Shown here: one piece after another, positions 24,590-42,804 of the stretch | How positions within the stretch are numbered: position 1 is the first letter of the stretch | How the letters are laid out: each line of letters starts with the position of its first letter | From: Strix aluco | Taxonomy: Eukaryota > Chordata > Aves > Strigiformes > Strigidae | Assembly (NCBI RefSeq): GCF_031877795.1 | Contig: NC_133931.1 | Location: 131,354,621-131,418,620 of the forward strand | DNA: 64,000 bases | Direction of reading: 5' to 3' | Made by a program: the position numbers and the translations under genes | Notes under the pieces: generated by a model | What the model saw: the letters and a program-made list of their open reading frames with translations, nothing else | Databases searched by the model: none | What the model was told of the DNA's origin: nothing

Positions 24590-25623
24590 TGTGCGTCTCT
24601 TTGAAAGGTTTATTTCTATCTTCATAAATACATAATTTTCTAAACACTGTGCAAGGCACCAAAAAAATTAAGTAAAATCTTTTCTTTTAGAGTATTTTAA
24701 TCTCTTTTGACTCAATGAAGTAAATAAGAATCTGAAACCACCTATTTGCCAATTACAAGCCAGCAGTTAAGGCAGGTACCATTGATACAGTGCATGAATT
24801 TTCTATTGCAGTTATTTAAACAAGCAGTGTTTTACTATAGAAGTGCATATACAAACTGAATTCCAAACACCAGCAACCCAAGATAGGCACCTAGTTATGA
24901 AATTTCCTTGTATGTGTAGTAGAATGCCAAAAGTTCTGCCATAAAGTGCAAAGACTATGGACAATAACACTTTCTTTTGAGCATTTTGATACCAGTAACA
25001 TAATACAACTGCTAAACATTTATAAATGTGGTTCCCATTACAAAAACATGTTCCACATAAAAGCTTCATAATACAATCCAGAAACAGAACTTGTGCGTGT
25101 ACATATTTTAAAAGTTGAAGCTGTACTGGCATACTTAGGTACCGGGTATATAGTTGCTGACCTCTACAGACACACACTAAGTTTATAACCAATTTACATG
25201 TACAGTCAAAATCATTCCGCTTTGAGCACCGTGATATCCACTGAGTTTTTCCATTTGAGTGACAATGTGCGACATCCGCCCTGGTAATCTGCAACCAAGC
25301 ATTGCCTGTAAGATGAGCTGGTTCACAGCTCTCACCCAGCCCTCCCCATAAATGGAACCTAAAATTAGTGTCTTCCCAACACAAGCACATGTCAGATGTG
25401 GACAAATACATTCATGGTCCCAAACTTAAAACAACTGGTAAGAATTTCACAGTGATCTGGTTAAGGAAGCACGAAGACAAATGATTATGTTTAGGAAGAA
25501 AATTGCCTTAAAACTCAAATGAAGCTAAACCGTTATATGAGGAGAAGCTAAAGGAACAAAGTATTAACCAATTAGAAAAGTGGCTCTTTCCCAACTAATA
25601 ACAAAAAACCTACAGCAATAAAC
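24590..25623 (-). other. SLC25A13: SLC25A13 3'UTR (predicted)
   Basis: This lies between the TAA stop at 25624-25626 and the predicted cleavage after the AATAAA at 24609-24614. It is AT-rich and shows no splice-site pair clearly worth invoking. It contains an uninterrupted minus-strand frame at 24812-25411 (199 codons, Cys-rich), the longest in the window. I consider it a chance frame because it resembles no known protein and lies wholly in the UTR. If the distal signal at 24511-24516 is used, the UTR extends to about 24490. Confidence 0.7.
24609..24614 (-). terminator. SLC25A13: Poly(A) signal of SLC25A13 (proximal)
   Basis: AATAAA on the minus strand (TTTATT on plus), about 1.01 kb after the citrin stop codon. 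That spacing agrees with the roughly 1-kb 3'UTR of the mammalian gene. No other AATAAA was seen between it and the stop. Cleavage would fall near 24585-24595. The downstream GT-rich element is only moderate. Confidence 0.6.
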
Positions 25624-30736
<5,113 letters not shown>

Positions 30737-30875
30737 CAGCTATTGATCCAGCCAAGAGCAGATTTCCAGGGCTAACCCTCCCATCTTCATTTGCAAATGA
30801 AGCTTTCAAATGAGCATAACAGGGGAAGTAAATGGCAGAGAAGGGGATGTCACGCAAAAAACATGCCTTAGCACC
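30737..30875 (-). CDS. SLC25A13: SLC25A13 exon 15 (carrier repeat 2, helix H4, start of H5)
   Basis: A 139-bp exon encoding [18 protein letters not shown], then [20 protein letters not shown] and LLLAGSIA plus a split Gly. This is H4, with the R-D-I-P-F-S transport-path segment, the cytosolic loop with ANEDG, and the first turn of H5. Flanks are taacacag (acceptor) and gtaagt (donor). The exon begins in phase 0 and ends in phase 1. Differences from the human sequence I remember are conservative: Leu for Val in AH(L)K, Arg for Gln in EDG(R)V, Asn for Ser in PG(N)L, and Ser for Ala in AG(S)IAG. Confidence 0.97.
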
Positions 30876-33800
30876 CTGTGTTAAAAAAGAGAACAAGTTT
30901 TAAGAATGAACAAATTTAATATGATGAACTATGAACATAAGAGAACAGAGCAACATTGTATTTTTGTTTTGTTGCAAAGGGCTTACAGAAAAGGTCATTT
31001 TTCCTCTCAAAATTTTGAGATCCATGTATTTCACCCTGCTGAGGAGTGTCTGTGTATCGTTTCTTGGTTCAGTAATTTCTGTCATTGCATTTATCTTGTC
31101 TACTTGTTCTCCCTCACTCCCTAGTACTGTAGTTATTTGCTGGTAATGGAGAAAATGTCATGTGTTGGAGTAAACTCTGATAACACCTTTGCAGAATTTT
31201 AAATAGTTGATATTGTCACCATCCACCTGTAGTGGGAGTTTAGGATGTGTCTGAAGTAGATTGAGCCACAGGACAGGTCCACCCCCTCTCATTCCCACTT
31301 ACAACAAATACTTCAGGGAAAACAGTGCCCAGTCCATGCATCTATGCAAGGCACTTTAATTGATAATGCAACATATATCAAGGGAAAGAGGGAAAGAAAC
31401 ATAGTAGGGCCATAACACTAACACTTTCACAGAACAGTAACAGGATTACTTACTTATGATTTTTAAAGTACAAGTTATCTGGGATACAGTTTGTTTCAAA
31501 TAAGTTTCGGGTCTTACTGTTAAATTTGCCTTGCTATCAGTTTGTGTAAGTGGTACAAACAGCCAATGAAGTTACCAGTAATACAGCTGGTTTCAAATCT
31601 AAGAGGGTGGCAAACAGGCAAGGAAAGTTTTGGGGTGGCAACATGCAATCAACTGTTTTCCAAGTAGGGGGGAAAGCAAAAAACGCCACTAGGGAAGGTC
31701 AACCACAATAAAATACCAAATAATATCCATGCTCCAACAGCAAAAGGGACTTGCAATCTGCCTTTCCTCAATATGGAGATCCAGAGGACATGAACACACC
31801 ACGACTGAGACCAGCAGGAAGGCACAAACAGATGATGGCTTTGGAAAATGGGTAACATCTTTCAAGCTTGAGAAAGAAATGGTTCACGGATGAGCCTAAG
31901 CCTCTTCTCTTTGAAGCAAGGGTGGAGACATGGTGAAACTGCTTGAGGTTCATCCATGAGCCCTCCTGGGGTGCCCTTGTTACTGTATTTCTCTTGTGTA
32001 CAGGTCTACTGGGGCATGGCTCAGTGCCAGACATTTCACAGGGGACATGCTAATATTCACAGAATTTAATTAAATCTAAGGATATTCCTGGACATATCTG
32101 TAAGCTCAGCTTGTACTATAATAGCAGTTAAAATATAGCGCTTTTCCAAGCTGGATGCTGGTTGTCAAGCAAAGACACAAGAGCTGCAAGGTGTCAGAAA
32201 AACTGAAAAGTCGCCTTTCAGCGAAGCAAGGCAGGGGCAGGCGAGCAGGATGTGTGACCGGAAAACCAGGTCCTGCGAGCCAGTTCACAGGAGATGCTAA
32301 TAAGAGCAGTTTGCAGTCAGAGAATGCCTCTGAGAAAACAAAGATTTACCTAAAAAGCAGCCATTAGATCTTCTAGTCAGACTTTCTGTGTGTCACAGAC
32401 TCAGTTACCGAATGCGAGGAGCGCAACACGCTCTGCTGCAACCCCAGCTGCAACCCCAGCTGCTTTCCACCACACTCTCTCAGCTTATTTCTTGACACTT
32501 TCAGACTGAGAACTGACCGCTTCCCCCAACAGTCCATTCGGAGGTTAATGACTCCTGCTGTTAGGACCCTTTGCCTTGTTGCTTAGCTGGGTTTGTCTGA
32601 TTTATGCTGCCAGTCGCTGGTTCTCAATGCCATAAAGGAACTTGGAGCACTGCCGGAGTCCACTGTTCGACTGCCCTGAATGGGGTTATCAGCCATGGAA
32701 CAAAGCGATGCTGGGCTGGATTCTCCTCTCAAAATTACCTGCAAAGCCCATACACTTTACCTTGAAAGCACAGAGAAGGTGAATCTTTCGCATTCACCAG
32801 AGACACAAGAATTCTGGCCTCTCGTGCGCAACAGGAGCCCGTTTTACAGTTTACGTTTAATCTTCACATAAAAAGAAATGACTCAGGTTTTACCAAGTTC
32901 TGTATAAAAACCCAACTTTTTAATGATCAAATATCTGCACTGTATTTACCCCACAGAAAAATTATGAAAGTCACTAACAAAACATTCACAGACCAACATG
33001 GTTTCTTCAAAGATTTATTTTTAGAGCATGCTTTTCCTCAGAGCAAATCTCTTCACTGCCTTTGCCCTCAGGGCACATTACTTTTATTTTCTTTGCAATG
33101 TTGTCATTAAACACTGCATGCATTTTTTCCTCCACGTTTTTTTCATACTGAAATATCTCAACATAGTTAAAATAACTTACGGAAATCAATAAACTCCAAA
33201 TGCAAGCAACTCTTAACTCAGCCCAAGCTGCTAATATTCCCCCCCCCTTCATTAAAAGGCTCCTTTTCACGGGGCAGAAACGGCATATTGTTACTATCAC
33301 TAATAATATACGTAGGTACGCAGAGAGGGAGGGATGTCCATCAACTTAGCTCAGTGTAAACAAAACCTGGATCAAAACTTGGATCCACTTTAATAATAAC
33401 CCAGCTTGGCTCCGGTCCAGCATCGCAACAGTCTAAAGTTTCCCCCCATCGTTCCGTTTAAAGTCTGGGAAAGCATGTTTAAAAGCAGGCCTCATTTAAC
33501 TTCAAGTTAATCATCCGCAACCAGCCTAGGCCAATTAGGAAGGCTTAGGGAGATTGGCCACAGTATCTTGAAAAGCAAAAGAAACATTTATTTTACTTCT
33601 TGCACCTTTTTGATGTGGACAACGTGCTGAAAGCCAAAAGGAGTTTTAATCAATCCCCAGAAAGCTGTAAGGATCATCCGCCCAAGTTTATTCTGGCAGC
33701 CAAGGTGCAGACCTGCCAGGCATGAAATTGTTAGGAGATCCTGCACACCATGACATGCGCCTCCCTCACACAACAGCCAGTTGGCTCCCATCTTCAATCT

Positions 33801-36194
33801 CTTTAATAACCTTAAAGCTCTTAATCTCGGATAGTATCTCACTGAATAAACCAGCGGAGGAAAAAAAACCCGATTGTCAAAGATTCGGATAAATAAGCCC
33901 AAATCAGTGCTGGGGCAGGTTCTTTAGCATGCTAATTCCTGCTTATACCAGCTCTACCTGCAAATAAGGCTCTAAACAAACTATTTCTACTACAAGGAGA
34001 GGGTAATTATACTGACAAAGGCACCTCTGTGTCGGGTTGGGCAGAAGGAGCCGGCAGGTCTGGGAGACGCAGGCTTAACCTAGTCTCCTGCAGTGAATGC
34101 ACATTGTCTAGTGCAGGGGGAAAAATGCCAGACTGGGGGGACCTAGCAGCATTCAAGACAACAGTGGTGCACCTTGTCTGAGAGGGTTATTTAATGCTTC
34201 TGGCACCTGTACTTACAGCCACCCCCTCTTTTTCTCCTTTACAGGTTTAGAATTTATTTGGCATGTATAATTGTTATTTTGATCCTATAGCTACAAACAA
34301 TAGGCAGCATGTCATTTCTTGATCATTTTGCATTCTTCTTGGGCTTTACTACAGACTTAACCCTTTGGAATCGGAGCCCTAACAGCACCGAACAGGTTTT
34401 GTAACAGTCAGTCAAATATTACTGGCATTTGCTTTCAAGGGCTGTAATTTTTTCTACTGTAAAATGACATCGCCTTAAAAGCTGCTATGGGTTTTTATTC
34501 ACATGTATTTATACCAACCAAAATATGAAACTGATTTAGTACATCAAGTTAGAGGAATAAAACGCTGATTTAAATGCTGTGCCAGCAATTCAGTTTGCAG
34601 ACAAAAATTGTAGCACTTCTTAGTTGGAAGGGCTATTTTTTTGTTATTTTCAAATAAATCTCTGAAGAGCAGGTTCTCACATATGAGAACACAGTCACAA
34701 ATAGGCACGGTGGAGGCAAATTAATGTAACTCAAAACTTTTACTACTCTGTTTTGTATGTTTATCGTCCTGCTGTAAACCCACAACTTCAAGAGGTGAAA
34801 TAACTCAGCTGTTATCAAAGCGACCAGCTGGGAGCTTGGTACACATCCTGTCACCTGAGATTACACTTTCTAGGTCAACACACCAGGAGCCTGCTTATGA
34901 AGTTGTCAAAAAAAAAAAAAATTAAGATACTTTTGGAACCTTTTCTGAGTAGTTTTGGAAATGCAAACTGTGTTGGCGCTATCAGCCAAAGCACAAATCT
35001 GAGCTAAATACCTTCTAGTAACTGTAATCATAAACATTACCACAACCAACGTATCCTTTCCTCGGAGAACCATTTACTACCATATTATTTACTGTCTTCT
35101 TGGGATCACAGAATAACTTTGTTGTGCAAAATTATGGAGTGGCACTGTCTGTTAAGCTGTAAAGCACTATGCAGAATGATTATTTATAAAAAGAGTAATT
35201 AAACATTTTATGGCAGATATTATATGGATATGAGTTACTGTGATGTACAAAATAAGTAGGTGCACTTACAATGTGTATTTACATGAGCACTTTAAAGATG
35301 TGTTTCAAAACCAATAGAATATACATTCAACTGACTTTAACGAGACTTTATCCATATTACTGTGTAAGACAGGCTGAAGACAGAAAATATATTAGCTAAT
35401 CTTGTACGATTACTTCAATATTCAACCGTGACCAGAAATTAAATAAAATCTATTAAAAATACTGAAAACCAGAAATGTATCCTTGCCCATTTCTGCCAAC
35501 ACAAATGACATTTTGCGTTAGGCTAAATGATATTTTCCCTGACTGGGATATGTTGTCTCTATATTTTTAAGAATAGCTGTCATCTACAGAACATCTGTAG
35601 CTAAAGAAGAATTTACTAGTCCTAAGCTTCCATGCCCTGGTGCTTTCACAGCAACAATTACTGGCACAAAGAAGACAAACAGAGGAAACAAATTCCTTCT
35701 GCAAAAGTGCTCTTATGTGCCTCCCCGAAGGAGCAGCTGGGTTTTGAGAAGTATAATGTTTTAAAATACTTATTTACACAAGAAGTTCAGAATTTTAGAC
35801 AAAGGCAGAAAAAAATATTTGCTTTCTAGCTTTAAAGAACTACAGGGGTTCAACCCAGCAGTTAGCCTAACGAGCTGTATGTGTGTCAAATCTTTTTATT
35901 GCTGGAATTAACATGCATTTTTATTTCTAAGCTGCATATCATTACAGAATTGCTAGTATCTGAACACCCAGTGAAGGTGCAGTGAGTCTGGGAGGAAGCT
36001 TTGACTTTAAACTATTGTACTTACTATGATAAACTGAAAAAGGTTTTTCCAGACTTACTGGTCTTTAGCTCTTCAGCGGGGAAAGAAGAGAAGGAGAGGA
36101 GACCTAAATGATCTGACCTGGACCTCCCTCTATGCACTGTGATACAAATTTTCCCCCAAATAAAAACTTTCAGAGTTACAAATGTACACCAAGA

Positions 36195-37890
36195 TAATAC
36201 TGATCTTCAAGGAGAGTCTCCTCAAAGCAGTAGGATGGTCCATTCCACTGTGCAGAAGGATGAGCAACCATGTCAGAAGGCAAGCATGGATCAACAGGGA
36301 ACTTGTGACTGAGCTCAAATGCAGAAAGCAAAAAGGAAGCAGAGGTGGCTATGGGCTACCCAGGAGAAATACAGAACCACTGCTTGGACATGCAGCAATT
36401 GAGTCAGAAAAGCCAAGGGTCAGCTGGAGTTGAATCTAGTAAGGGATTGGGGGGGGGGGGGGCGGTGTGCAAAAAGGGCTTTTGTAAGCACATCAGCAGC
36501 AAAAGGACAACTAAATAAATTGTGAGGCTGTTGCTCAATGGGGGCAGGAAGCCTAGTGACAAAGTACATAGAAAAGGCAGAGAAATTACCTTTGCCTTGT
36601 TTTTTACTAGTAAAATCTGCCCTCAGACCTCTCAGCTCCACGAGCTTACCAGAAAAGTCTGCAGGAGCACAGCACTACATACAGACAGAGCACTTAAGCC
36701 ATCTGCACATACGCAATCCATGAGACCAGAAGAGATACCTCCAATGGTGCCAAGATAGCTGGCTGATGTGAGGCTGTTATTACCTTCAAAAGGTCAAGTC
36801 AGTCAAGGGGGTTCTGATGACTAGAAAAAGACAAACATCACACCCATCTTTAAGAGCAAGAAGGAAGCTCTGGGAAACTACAAGATGTTTGGGCACACCT
36901 CTGTCCCTGGGAGATTTATGATGCAAATGCTCCTGGAAGCCATTTCCAAACATATGAAGGGTAAGAGAGAGATTGGGAACAACCAATGTGGATTTACCAA
37001 ATCATGGCTGACCAACCTGTTTGACAGACTTGTGGATGAGGGTAAGCAATGGATGTTGTACACCCCGACTATGAGCAAGGCTTTTGAGATGGTCTGCCAT
37101 AGTATCTCCATAGCTAAATCGGTGGAACATGAGCTGCACTCTCAGCAGAATAGTGGATGATACTGAATTGGGGGAGTAGCTAGTGTGCTATAGGGCAAAG
37201 CTGCTATTCAGGTAGACCTTCACAGGATGGAGAAACAGGCTGGCAAGAACATTATGAAGTTCAAATCAGCAAATGCAAAGTCCTGCATCTGGATTGGAAT
37301 AGCCCTATGCAGCAGTATGGGCTAACGCTGTGTGGCCAGAAACCAGCTTTGGAGAAAAAGTCTGGAGGGTAGTAATGACCAAGTTGAGTATGGGTCAGCA
37401 ATGCCTCTTTGCAGTGAAGACAGACAGCTGCACTCTGGGCTGTAAGTGGCAAGGGATGTGATTATTCCCCTCCATTCAGTACTGGTGAGACCAGATCTGG
37501 AGTCCTGTGTCCAGTACAAGAAAGTCTCTCCAGTACAAGAAAGACGTTGCCATGCTGGAGTAAGTCCAGTGCAGGGCCATCAAATCAGCCGGGTAGCCCA
37601 TGGTATATGAGGAGAGGCTGAGGGAACTCAGTGTGCTCAACTCCAAGAAAATCAGGCTAGGGGGAAACCTTATTGCTCTCTTCAACTACTGTTCTTGGAG
37701 GTGCACAGTGGAAGGATTGGAGGCAATGCACAGAAGCTGGAACATGGCCAGTTCCCATCAGGCATTAGAAAAAGGGTGAGGTTTTTTTGGTTTTGTTAGT
37801 TTGTTTTAAACCATGAAGATGGTCAAATACGGGGTTGAGTTGCCCAGATGACCTCCAGACTGGCTTTCAACACAAATTATTCCGATTCTA
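36195..37890 (+). mobile_element. Degraded CR1 LINE copy, plus strand
   Basis: About 1.7 kb of an old CR1 non-LTR retrotransposon, in antisense to SLC25A13. Pieces of the ORF2 reverse-transcriptase polyprotein are readable in shifting frames. These include a stretch like RRQAWINRELVTELKCRKQK near 36278-36337; the EKAE...LPCF area near 36570-36600; the fingers/palm pieces with GKF-like Gly-Arg-Phe near 36908, LLEAISKHMKG and IGNNQCGFTKSW near 36929-37008; then a remnant of the downstream domain to 37750. It closes with the CR1 3' tail pattern gatgacctccagac...attccgattct. Stops and frameshifts are frequent, and parts appear missing (for example around the G14 run at 36449-36462). It is dead. 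Boundaries are approximate. Confidence 0.8.
36449..36462 (+). repeat. G14 homopolymer run
   Basis: Fourteen consecutive G bases inside the old CR1 copy. Likely a polymorphic mononucleotide repeat and a site prone to sequencing error. Confidence 0.9.
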
Positions 37891-40800
37891 ACATCAAGTC
37901 TGCAAGTAGAGTGGAGGACAGAATAGAGAGCTCATCAGAATAGTACTGTGAATTGTTTTGTGTCACTAGCACAGTAGAGCACCATGTTAACATGTCAATG
38001 AATGACCCAAAAGAATACTGATCTCACTAATATAGAGAGGCATCAAACCTACACAACACAGCTTCTTGGTGATCCTCAAAAAGCTATTCATTTGGACTAG
38101 AATGCTGGAATAATTATCATCATAATCAATACAAGATTCACTCAGCTGGATGCAAGAAGGATTTACATAGCATTTCCTTTGTTAATTTGTTGACATGAGA
38201 TGTAAGATTTATTTGTCTGTGCCTTGGTTTTCTCTGTTAATGCAAAACAGGAACACTGAAATTACCTGTATCAGGGGTGCATGGGCATTTTATTTTAAAA
38301 TCCACAGGAAGTGCTTCATAAGCAGAAATTAATACAAAATATAAGAATTGAAACAACAAGCAGCAGATCTTGTTAAGACATGGAGGAATTTGCCTCACGA
38401 AACTAAGAGCAACATATGTAATTCACATCTTCTGGCTGCAGTTATAATTAATGAAAGTACATTCTTCCTTGCTCACTATCTATATAGGACTCTTACAGGT
38501 TTTCACTCAAATTTCAGCACAGAAGATTCATAGGAACTAAGCAGATGCCGGATTGATCTATGGTGGCAAGGACAGCTTTCAAGATGATTTGTTTCTGCTG
38601 GGAAAAGAGAATTTTCACTGCAGTCCTTGCAACATGGTAGAGAACATGGAGCAAGAGAAACAGAAAAGCCATTGTGCAGCAGACTGGATGACCAGTCCTG
38701 ATTTAAGGTTTGTAACTTATCAACACAGAAGGAAACTCACATCGAAGAGCAATGGAAACACTTCAGCTCTACTATGAGCTTGCAGACTGACTGGTAATGT
38801 TCTCATTCATCACAAAAAAAACAACTGCTTAAAAATGTCTGTGCTCCTATTTTGAAAAATTATCATTATGGAAATATTAGTTTCAAGTTAACATCACATC
38901 TTCTGGGCTCCACCTTCCTGTTAAATATGTGATATCCCTCTGTTTATTCTATCTCTATAACAAGCCTATTTTTTCCACTGTTGGCAGTACAGACAAATCA
39001 CTGATCTTTGCTCTCTGTGGATTTCAACAGCCAACACTTAGGTTGAGGGAATCCCTTTTCTTCTCATCTCAAAGCAAGACCTTTAAGGAAATTCTGTAAG
39101 CAACAGAGGATCCTGTCCCTCTGCACAGCTTCTCGTACTAGCCCACGCTACTTGGCCTCATCTAGACAGTGGCTATCTTCACCCTTTTCAGGGACACAGC
39201 ACTACAGGCACTTGATATCCATTAATCCAAGCATCAGAAGTGAATTATTTGGGTGGTCAGTGGTGGAAACTGCTACAGAAAACTGCAGTCAACCCTTTTT
39301 ATAGCAGTTTTACAAGAATTTCTATCAAGTCAAGTGGAAAAGAAGGAATATTATGGTCTTGAGCCAAAATAGATGGAGTAGTTAATTTTAGTTGGATTTA
39401 CTTTCTTTTAGCCACAAAAGGAAATAAAAAAAAAAAAAAACCCACAGAAAATAAATTCAGGCCATACCAAACAAACAAAAAAAAGAAACAAAAAAGTTTG
39501 TTATCAACTATGAAATATTACATTTAAATTTTGGATTGTTAAACAATTTTTTAAAAGAAAACTAGGAAAAAAATACACATCCATTTATTTAAAATGAAAA
39601 TTCCTGAAATGAAAAGTCTAGAATTTTGCTTTCAACACTTGCAAAAGAAAGTTAATCTGTTGGTCCTAAATAATGGCTAAGATAGACCAGTGTTTAAACA
39701 GCTGGAATACTTACAAGAAGGCCCATTAAGTCTATAAAGAAACTCACAAATATTCACAAATAAAACTGTTTTCTAAAGGAAGTATCTATTCTTATTCTTC
39801 TGCAGCAGTATGTATGGAGTCTTACTTAGATCTACTACAATAACTACATCCAGGGCTTGAGATACAAGCCTTGTGTCTTGAGACACAAAAGACAAAGCTA
39901 AAACAAAGAAGATGAAAATGAACAGCTGTTCAACAGCATGAAAAATACTGAGATAGACACAAAATCCCCATTCCTGTTTTATCGTTTTAAAGCTAATTTG
40001 ACTTGTTAAGAGTACAGGCAATCCAAATATACCAAGATATTTCAGTTCTTATTAGTAGAACATTTATTATTATTTGATGTTCACTTGGTCATTATACTCA
40101 CAAAATTAATATACTACAAGCACAACCAGGGAATGTAGCACCTACATAATCTAGTCTCCCCTGAAATTCATTGTAGACCACTGACATCTCTGGGTAGCAT
40201 TTACTGGGGCTGGTGACTTTGATACAATGAGTTATTAATCCCTACCTGGCCTCACCAGCACTGCCAGTTTCAGCATAAGCATTCAGGAGAGGACTGCTTT
40301 TGTCTCTAGCACTGCTGTTCCACAAGCACCTCAAGGCAGATTAAAACTCCTCTGATACAGACTGATGGACTCCCCGTGCCATGAAGCCATTCGTCCCTTC
40401 ACCTGGGTACAACCATTCTGAGCAGCTACAGAGTGAGCTGGTCTCTGTTCAGAGTAAACAAGGCTGTAAGGATGAGGAGGCTTTAGTTTTAATGAATTTC
40501 CTGTTCCAGATCTTTATATGGCAGCACCAACACTCTTGCTGGCATACTGGAGAGGGGGCAGATAGGATTGCCTTTTTTCTTTGCTACAGTGCCAAAGCAT
40601 TTGGTGGACAACAGCACCAACCTGCCCAGTGACAGAGCTAGCCGTGACGAAGGGTGCACCTGGACACAAGCGTTCCGATATGGCTTGTGCTCTGCTGGGT
40701 GGATGAATGTGATTGTCAGGTTAAGTTCTCTAGTTTTGTCAAATCAGTCAAGTTTTTGTAGGCGATGAATCCAAATTGGACGTAAAAAAGGACATGAACA

Positions 40801-41847
40801 CAAGGAGTGGGGTGGAGAGGTGGAGAGAGACAGAAACAGAGACAACAGAAGAGTTAAAGCAAAGCAAAACCCTTCCGTGGCTTTTTTTTGTGGAGGTAAA
40901 TGGACTTAATGAACCAGCAAAACTGCGTAGCTAAATAACTGCCTGTTTCAATGCAACATAGTGCTATAACCAGTTCCTGTTCAGGTGTATTCCTTACAAG
41001 TATTAACCAAGTATCTACTCTAGAAAACAGAATTAATAATATGACCCAATACATTAATTACATTTAAAAATGGAAAAATGTAGCAAATTCTGCTCAGCCA
41101 CCAAGAACAGGTATTCAAGAAAAGAAAATCTAAGAAATGCTAACTTTAGTAAACTAGTTCGTCTCTTTTTCTTATTTTTACTACTCCAAGTAAAAGTCAG
41201 TAGCTGCCCTCCATTTCTGCACAGCCTCAGGGATGCAGACTGTTTACCATATACATGTTTTCAGCTGTAAATGTTGACCTGATCAACACCATAATGCCAT
41301 TTACTAAGAGTTTACACAATAGCATCAGCTTCAGTAAAACACCTAAAAAATTAGCAATTCAATTTAAAGGGAAAAACAACTCCCCATTAAATCCTATTCA
41401 GACCTGCAACTTCTCTCCAGGCCAAAACATACATACATCTACTCAGGGGCAAGCTTCCTCTTTGTAATGTTAACAGAACAATTTAAAAGGACTGGATGCC
41501 TAAAAATGGAGATGGAATTTAAATATTCCATCTTATGGGGCTCATTTGGTGGTTTCTGAAGCATCTTCAATTTACAGTTGTACTGCTGTAAATAAGAAAC
41601 AGAGAAATACTGCCTGCTGCACTGGAAATACTGGGACAAATGGGCAGTGTGAAAAGCTTCCTCCAGAGAAGTAGGCTGCAGAATCTGAAGAAACACCATG
41701 TGGTGCTCTGCAGTATATGGCACTCATTACTGGTTTTTTCTCAATACTGTGTACAATGGCTATCTCAAAGTATTCCAAAACCTTTCATACTCCCCCGTAT
41801 CTAGACTCCTTCACCAAAAAGTAGAAGGCGAAATGTTAAACCTTTAA

Positions 41848-41908
41848 ATTATTTGCAGCATACATCCTATTAGATTCAACAGAAGTTGTTTCTAATCTTG
41901 CTGCAGTC
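41848..41908 (+). repeat. Duplicated 61-bp segment, copy 1
   Basis: Matches 42744-42804 in the same orientation. By eye 47 of 61 positions are identical without gaps, both starting attatttgcag. It may be a local duplication or two copies of an old interspersed repeat that I cannot name. Confidence 0.6.
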
Positions 41909-42461
41909 TAACATTAAACCTAACTTTATTTCTACATATTTACATATCTATGTGAGGACAGTAATGCAGAAAGCAGAATTGCAGAGTTTGTAGTATACAC
42001 TAACAAAACCAGCTTTTCCTGATATTATTTGTGGCCATGTTCTTCTAAAGTAGCAAGGGGAAGCTTGCTTTAGGAGTTTATTTTTATGCTGGGCTCCCAC
42101 TGCCTGTATTTCTTCACTACTATTGTGCTGCAAATAATTTCCATCTCCAAATTAACAATGACATCTGGGAAAGTTGCTGAATAAAACACAGAAGAGCAAA
42201 AGCACAGCTCCAAAACTGTAAGCTCTACATTGTGAAGCAGATGAAAATAAGTTTATTTTTACACCCAGAAGAACATCAGGAATAACAGACTAATCCTCCA
42301 TGAACAATACTTGTACCTGCTGAAGTGAGAAAAGAAATCTTAGTAAGATTCACAATAACCACATGCTCAAAAACATGAGACAATTTCTTCCCTTAGTTAG
42401 AAATGAAAAATGGAGATATGCTATCACATAATAAGGAAGAATCTTTTTAAAAGTACAATTA

Positions 42462-42731
<270 letters not shown>

Positions 42732-42743
42732 TTAACCCATTAC

Positions 42744-42804
42744 ATTATTTGCAGTGTACATCCTGCTATATTCAAAAGAAGGCATTTTCAATCCTGTTGA
42801 AGTC
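42744..42804 (+). repeat. Duplicated 61-bp segment, copy 2
   Basis: Partner of 41848-41908, same orientation, on the other side of exon 14 and only 40 bases from its acceptor. Confidence 0.6.

Larger units (their letters stand above)
17986..24590. other. Intergenic interval between convergent DYNC1I1 and SLC25A13
   Basis: About 6.6 kb separates the two predicted 3' ends. No exon of a recognised gene was found on either strand. A second AATAAA on the plus strand at 18261-18266 could extend DYNC1I1. G+C is somewhat higher from about 20.1 to 23.7 kb than in the introns, with overlapping open frames of 60-125 codons on both strands that I cannot assign. Short CA-rich stretches occur near 18.55 kb. 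In human the same two genes are also convergent neighbours with a gap of tens of kilobases, so a compact gap in a bird is plausible. Confidence 0.7.

Noticed and set aside
24812..25411. 199-codon minus-strand open frame, the longest in the window
   Set aside because: It lies entirely within the predicted SLC25A13 3'UTR, resembles no known protein, and one such frame in 64 kb of six-frame sequence is not surprising by chance.
33588..33902. 104-codon minus-strand frame in intron 14
   Set aside because: It resembles no protein family, lacks a plausible splice context, and lies in sequence that looks more like regulatory DNA than coding DNA.
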